Positions 16,783-19,858 of a stretch of DNA of 19,858 nt are shown here, piece by piece; the stretch's first letter is position 1; every line of letters begins with the position of its first letter. Origin of the DNA: CAZYWA01 sp964650975 [NCBI: uncultured bacterium] (GTDB taxonomy: Bacteria; JADJOY01); contig CAZYWA010000089.1 of NCBI GenBank assembly GCA_964650975.1, forward strand, positions 1 to 19,858. Reading direction: 5' to 3'. A program made the position numbers and the translations under genes. The notes under the pieces are model-generated. The model searched no databases. It was given only the letters and a program-made list of their open reading frames with translations, and was not told the origin of the DNA.

Positions 16783-18322
16783 ACGTCGCTTCGATCGGCT
16801 GACCACTGGCGTCGGCTGCAGGCGTGAACGTCCATGTTAGCGCCGCGGCAAGCGCGGCGCGATCACAATCGGTGGGTGCCCGGGCGAGCATCCGGCCGCG
16901 CGCCACGTGGCCGTCGGCACCGATGGTGAGCGTGACCTGCGAGAACCCACCGCCACACCGCGCGGCCAGCTCCGGGCCGATGTCGGGCGGGGTCTGAACG
17001 ACCGGCTGCGGCGCCCGGACCGGCCGTCGCGGGGGTGCTTCGGGTGCTGCGGTGGGGGAAGAGCTCGGCGGCCGCTCCGGGGCACTCGGGCGGCGGGGCG
17101 TCTCGTGCTCGTGCTGGATTGGAGAGGGAGGGGCATCGGGGCGCTCTGCCGGCGGCGCGATCACGCTCGCGATCGCCGGTTTGGGTGTCTCAGCCGAAGG
17201 CGTGCTGACTGCACGCGCTGCCGGCGGCGCGGTCACGCTTGCCGATTCGCGCGTCAACAGCACGGAAAGCACCAGCAGCACGGCCGCCGCCGCGCCACCC
17301 AGCACTCCCACCGACACCATGCTGCGACGATGACTGACGAGCTCGCCGATCAGGGTTCGGCTCATCGCCGGCGGTGCGCCGCCGGTTCCGCCTTCGACCT
17401 CCGGGGGCGGCGCAGCTCGCGGCCGAGCAGCCGCGCGCACCGCCCAGGTCGTGCGCGGGTCCGGGCCAGCGTCCAGCGTCTCCGCGGGAATCAGCGGAGC
17501 CAGCTCCTTCCACAGCGCGGCCGCGCTCGCGGGCCGCTGCACCGGATCGCGTGCCAGCGAGCGCATCACCAGCGCCTCGAACGCGGGATCGATTCCCGGC
17601 ACCGCGAGCGAGAGCGGCGGCGCGTCGTCGCGGAGCCGCGCGAGCAGCGTCTTGGCGACGTTGTCGGCGGGATTGGGACAGGCGCCGCTCGCCATCTCGT
17701 AGAGCATCACGCCCACGGAATAAACGTCGGCTCGTCCGTCCACCGGCTCGCCGGCGAGCTGCTCGGGCGCCACGTAGGCCGGCGTACCCACCCACAGGCC
17801 GGTGCGGGTGCGCTGCGTATCGTCGGCCGACTTCGCGATCCCGAAGTCCATCAGGTGCGGAATGCCATCCATGTCGAGCAGCACGTTCTCGGGTTTCACG
17901 TCGCGATGCACGACACCGGAGCGGTGACAGAACTCGAGCGCGTCGACGATCGGCAACAGGATCGTGACGGCCTCCTCCACCGGCATCGGGCCGCGGTTCA
18001 GGATCCGCGCCAGCGTGGTGCCCTCGACGTACTGCATCGAGTACCAGAAGATCCCGTTCGCCTCGCCGAAGTCGTGGACGCGCACGATGTTCGGGTGATC
18101 GAGGGTCGCGGCGACCCGCGCCTCCTGCTCGAAGCGGCGCGCGAACTCGGGCTCGTCGCGGTGGTCGCGAAGCAGCACCTTGAGCGCCTCGGTGCGCCCC
18201 AGGTGGACGTGCGTGACCTGGTAGACAGCCGCGAAGCCGCCCTCGCCGAGCAACCGCACGAAGCGGTACCGATCGGCGAGCGCCTGCTCGAGGTAGTCGA
18301 TGCGGTAGTCGGAAAGCGCCAC
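16751..18322 (-). CDS. Transmembrane Ser/Thr protein kinase with periplasmic TonB-C-like domain
   Basis: A protein of 523 residues. The PknB-type kinase domain (about 19-277) is complete: glycine loop GEGGFAAV (26-33), Lys48, catalytic loop HRDVKPEN (139-146, Asp141), DFG (159-161) and APE (185-187). After a linker comes one membrane helix (about 336-356). A Pro/Ala-rich segment of about 85 residues follows, suited to span the periplasm. The last domain (about 450-523) is small: SQVTLTIGADGHVARGRM, then ALTWTFTPA and IEATYAFAVPLPE. It resembles a TonB C-terminal fold, with two Cys (456, 486) that could pair. The sensor may contact an outer-membrane partner; the next gene, an OmpA lipoprotein, overlaps it. 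The start is GTG 18322 with no clear ribosome site; the domain begins 18 residues later. Confidence 0.92.
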   Translation of the reverse strand: MALSDYRIDYLEQALADRYRFVRLLGEGGFAAVYQVTHVHLGRTEALKVLLRDHRDEPEFARRFEQEARVAATLDHPNIVRVHDFGEANGIFWYSMQYVEGTTLARILNRGPMPVEEAVTILLPIVDALEFCHRSGVVHRDVKPENVLLDMDGIPHLMDFGIAKSADDTQRTRTGLWVGTPAYVAPEQLAGEPVDGRADVYSVGVMLYEMASGACPNPADNVAKTLLARLRDDAPPLSLAVPGIDPAFEALVMRSLARDPVQRPASAAALWKELAPLIPAETLDAGPDPRTTWAVRAAARPRAAPPPEVEGGTGGAPPAMSRTLIGELVSHRRSMVSVGVLGGAAAAVLLVLSVLLTRESASVTAPPAARAVSTPSAETPKPAIASVIAPPAERPDAPPSPIQHEHETPRRPSAPERPPSSSPTAAPEAPPRRPVRAPQPVVQTPPDIGPELAARCGGGFSQVTLTIGADGHVARGRMLARAPTDCDRAALAAALTWTFTPAADASGQPIEATYAFAVPLPEK

Positions 18323-18441
18323 GCGCGAAGCCGCGCGGCGCGGCCATAGGCGAACCGCCGGCCGCGCCCGTGTGGACCGGCGATCAAGCTACCACGGCAT
18401 TTTCACGCTCGAGGGGGAGGAAAAAACGAGGGCGATGAGCC

Positions 18442-18529
18442 GGAGGGACGCGGTCCAGGACGCGGTCGCTCGCGTCCGCAGCGCTGGATGGCGACGAGAC
18501 GCTGCGGCTGCGAGGGACCGCAGCCCTCC
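18442..18529 (-). repeat. Cloverleaf-forming palindromic repeat, copy 2 (reverse orientation)
   Basis: Reverse-complement copy of the element at 14450-14530. In plus-strand order it has GGAG (18442-18445), GGACGCG (18458-18464) with CGCGTCC (18471-18477), GCAGCG (18478-18483) with CGCTGC (18500-18505), GGCTGCG (18506-18512) with CGCAGCC (18519-18525), and CTCC (18526-18529). Compared with copy 1, a near-duplicate 12-mer has been added (18446-18457 and 18458-18469). It lies between the divergent starts of the Ser/Thr kinase and the NTPase. Confidence 0.75.
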
Positions 18530-18584
18530 GGGTCGTGGGATGCGCCGCAAGAGCGTCGGATTCGCCTATCCTGTCCAGTCGACC

Positions 18585-19128
18585 GTGCGTTCCGGGATTC
18601 GCCACAACCTGCTCCTCACCGGCCCGTCGGGGATCGGCAAGACCGCGGCGCTTTGCGGCTTGCTCGAGCGGTCGCCAGGTGGCGCGATCCGCGGCTTCGT
18701 GAGCCGCGCGATCCACGTGAAGGGCGAGCGGGTGGGCTGGCGGCTCGACGGCGTGGGGGGCACCGGCGGTGTGTTCATCCACCCGGACATCGACTCGCCG
18801 GCGCGGTTCGGCCGCGCGGGTGTGGATCTGGCGCTCCTCGGAATGCTCGTCGAGACGGAGCTCCGCGAGGGAGCCCCGGGCGACGTTTACCTCGTACCTC
18901 GTCGACGAGATCGGTCCGGCCTGCTCGATGTCGCCGTCGTTCGTGTCGGCCGTGTCGCGGCTGCTCGACTCGGAGGCCTGCGTCGTCGCCACGGTGCATC
19001 GCCACGCGAGCGGCTTTCCGGCACGGGTGCGAGAGCGGCCGGATGCCGAGCTGCTCACCGTGACCCCCGAGAACCGAAGCCGGCTGGCGAACGACCTCGA
19101 GCGCGCGCTCCAGGACGGCATCCGGTGA
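18585..19128 (+). pseudogene. THEP1-like nucleoside-triphosphatase, frameshifted by a 7-bp duplication
   Basis: The N-terminal half has LLLTGPSGIGKT (Walker A, Lys19), then GGAIRGFVSRAI and PARFGRAGVDL, as in the THEP1 NTPase_1 family. At 18889-18902 the heptamer ACCTCGT occurs twice in tandem and shifts the frame. The downstream frame continues with the family's YLVDEIG (Walker B), VVATVHRHA and TPENRSRLANDLERAL to a stop at 19128. Removing one heptamer gives DVYLVDEIG and a 178-residue protein, the usual family length. As read, translation in the first frame runs past the gene into unrelated text. GTG 18585 is chosen because family members begin a few residues before Walker A. Upstream in-frame ATGs (18435, 18540) would read through or directly abut the cloverleaf repeat. 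A sequencing or assembly error is possible. Family members hydrolyse NTPs; the cellular role is unclear. Confidence 0.75.
18889..18902 (+). repeat. Tandem 7-bp duplication (ACCTCGT x2)
   Basis: Copy 1 is at 18889-18895 and copy 2 at 18896-18902. It falls just before the Walker B aspartate/glutamate codons of the NTPase and is the only change needed to explain the broken frame. Confidence 0.85.
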
Positions 19129-19164
19129 TTCCGAGCTGGCGGGCCACCGGTCCCTCGGTGCCGG

Positions 19165-19191
19165 CAGCGGCGGCTCGAATGTCCGCCGCTG
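19165..19191 (+). terminator. Hairpin downstream of the NTPase gene
   Basis: CAGCGGCGG (19165-19173) pairs perfectly with CCGCCGCTG (19183-19191) around a 9-nt loop. It lies 36 bp after the NTPase stop and is followed by a weakly T-containing stretch (CTGTTGT), so it is a plausible but not classic terminator. Confidence 0.45.
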
Positions 19192-19264
19192 GCAGCTGTT
19201 GTCATCCACGTGTCAGGTTGGCCGGTCTACGTTCGACCGCGCGCGATCCTCGCGCGCACTCACC

Positions 19265-19270
19265 GGAGGA
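19265..19270 (+). promoter_or_regulatory. Ribosome binding site of the outer-membrane protein gene
   Basis: GGAGGA, 3 nt before ATG 19274 (GGAGG core, 4 nt). It supports this start, which also opens directly onto a signal peptide. Confidence 0.7.
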
Positions 19271-19273
19271 ACG

Positions 19274-19858
19274 ATGATCGCGTGTCGCAAGCAGCCCGGC
19301 GCTTTCTCGATCGCGATCGTGCTCGCGCTGGCGGTGGGCGCGCCGCGCGCTCGCGCCAGCGAGTTCGGGCCCGCGAGCCCGGGAAACCGCAACGTGCGCG
19401 ACTTCTTCGTGCCCGACCCGGGGTTCTATTTCGTGGGCTACGGCGTCTACTACACCACCGACACGCTCACCGACTCGAACGGCAACAAGGTGAAGCAGAT
19501 CGATCTGCAGGCCCCGGGCGGGCCGGCCGTCCCGCTCGGCTTCAAGGCCAACCTCGATCTCTTCGTGCTGGCGCCGACGCTCGCGTGGGTGGCGCCGTGG
19601 GACATCCTCGGCGGCCACCTCGGTTTCCTGATCACGCCGACCTTCGGCAACACCTCGTCGAAGGTGACCACCAACTTCCGCGACGAGCTCACGCAGACCG
19701 ACAGCCAGTCGCAGTTCAACGTCGGCGATCTCTACGTGCAGCCGGTCTGGCTGGGATGGTCGCCGCAGCATTTCGACCTCGAGATCTCGTACGGATTCTT
19801 CGCGCCCGTGGGCGCCTACGACGTGGAGACCGTCACCATCCCACGGCTCGGCATCCAG
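19274..19858 (+). CDS. Outer-membrane beta-barrel transporter-like protein (phenol MetA-pathway type), 3' end outside window
   Basis: 195 residues are visible and the frame is open to the window end. A signal peptide (basic MIACRKQPG, hydrophobic SIAIVLALAVG) has a likely cleavage after ARA (residue 28). The mature part begins with GPASPGNRNVRDFFVPDPGFYFVGYG. It alternates aromatic and polar residues as beta-barrel strands do, and contains GDLYVQPVWLGW and FDLEISYGFFAPVGAYD. This arrangement matches proteins annotated as phenol MetA-pathway transporters (PF13557-like), outer-membrane channels often near aromatic or hydrophobic substrate catabolism. No catabolic genes are visible here, so the substrate is unknown. 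It stands after the broken NTPase with a hairpin between them, so it probably has its own promoter. Confidence 0.75.
   Translation, partial: MIACRKQPGAFSIAIVLALAVGAPRARASEFGPASPGNRNVRDFFVPDPGFYFVGYGVYYTTDTLTDSNGNKVKQIDLQAPGGPAVPLGFKANLDLFVLAPTLAWVAPWDILGGHLGFLITPTFGNTSSKVTTNFRDELTQTDSQSQFNVGDLYVQPVWLGWSPQHFDLEISYGFFAPVGAYDVETVTIPRLGIQ

Noticed and set aside
18442-18529. Integron attC site
   Set aside because: No R'/R'' core-site consensus, no cassette-type genes and no integrase in view; four-way rather than single-hairpin fold.
18567-18572. TATCCT as a -10 box for a near-leaderless NTPase transcript
   Set aside because: Well placed before GTG 18585 but no -35 match; a single hexamer is not enough to call a promoter.
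18435-18584. N-terminal extension of the NTPase from ATG 18435 (preceded by a GAGGG)
   Set aside because: It would translate through the palindromic repeat and add about 50 residues not found before Walker A in this family.

Overview
This is a high-GC window with G/C-rich third codon positions and frequent GTG/TTG starts. It comes from a Gram-negative (diderm) bacterium: it encodes an OmpA-family lipoprotein, an AsmA/YhdP-like envelope protein, an outer-membrane beta-barrel and an arylsulfotransferase-like lipoprotein. A eukaryotic-type Ser/Thr kinase, a CckA/NtrB-like hybrid histidine kinase and long FG-GAP/VCBS repeat proteins fit an uncultured soil or sediment lineage of the Myxococcota / Desulfobacterota / Eisenbacteria kind. 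That placement is inference only. No rRNA, tRNA, CRISPR array, transposase or phage gene was seen.

Layout. 3-1010 (+): 3' part of a clan GH-A-like glycosidase with a C-terminal membrane anchor. 942-3862 (-): two translationally coupled genes, an LnmK/Pnap_2097-like double hot-dog protein and a polytopic GT-C-like membrane protein. Their stop and start overlap as TTGA. 3863-4628: a 766-bp divergent gap. 4629-6923 (+): a secreted protein of 14 FG-GAP repeats, readable as two seven-bladed propellers. 6987-7841 (-): a monoacylglycerol-lipase-type hydrolase. 7842-8105: a strongly folded intergenic spacer. 8106-12302 (-): an apparent operon of hemerythrin, a small XRE-like HTH protein and a 1050-residue AsmA-like protein. 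12609-14414 (+): an IPT/TIG-arylsulfotransferase lipoprotein. 14550-18322 (-): a signalling operon of Ser/Thr kinase with a TonB-like C-terminus, PEGA-OmpA lipoprotein and hybrid sensor kinase. 18585-19128 (+): a THEP1-like NTPase broken by a 7-bp tandem duplication. 19274-end (+): an outer-membrane transporter-like protein.

The most unusual signal is non-coding. Two copies of an 81-88 bp element (14450-14530, and 18442-18529 in reverse) share three long identical blocks. Each can fold as a closed four-way cloverleaf with essentially no unpaired bases at the junction. A one-hairpin fragment of the same family lies at 6934-6957. I recognise no named family for it. The second point is the exact 7-bp duplication in the NTPase: removing one copy restores the Walker B motif and a normal family length.

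Functionally most genes concern the cell envelope and secreted surface proteins: lipid turnover, outer-membrane maintenance, envelope sensing, and secreted or anchored enzymes. No single pathway links all of them.
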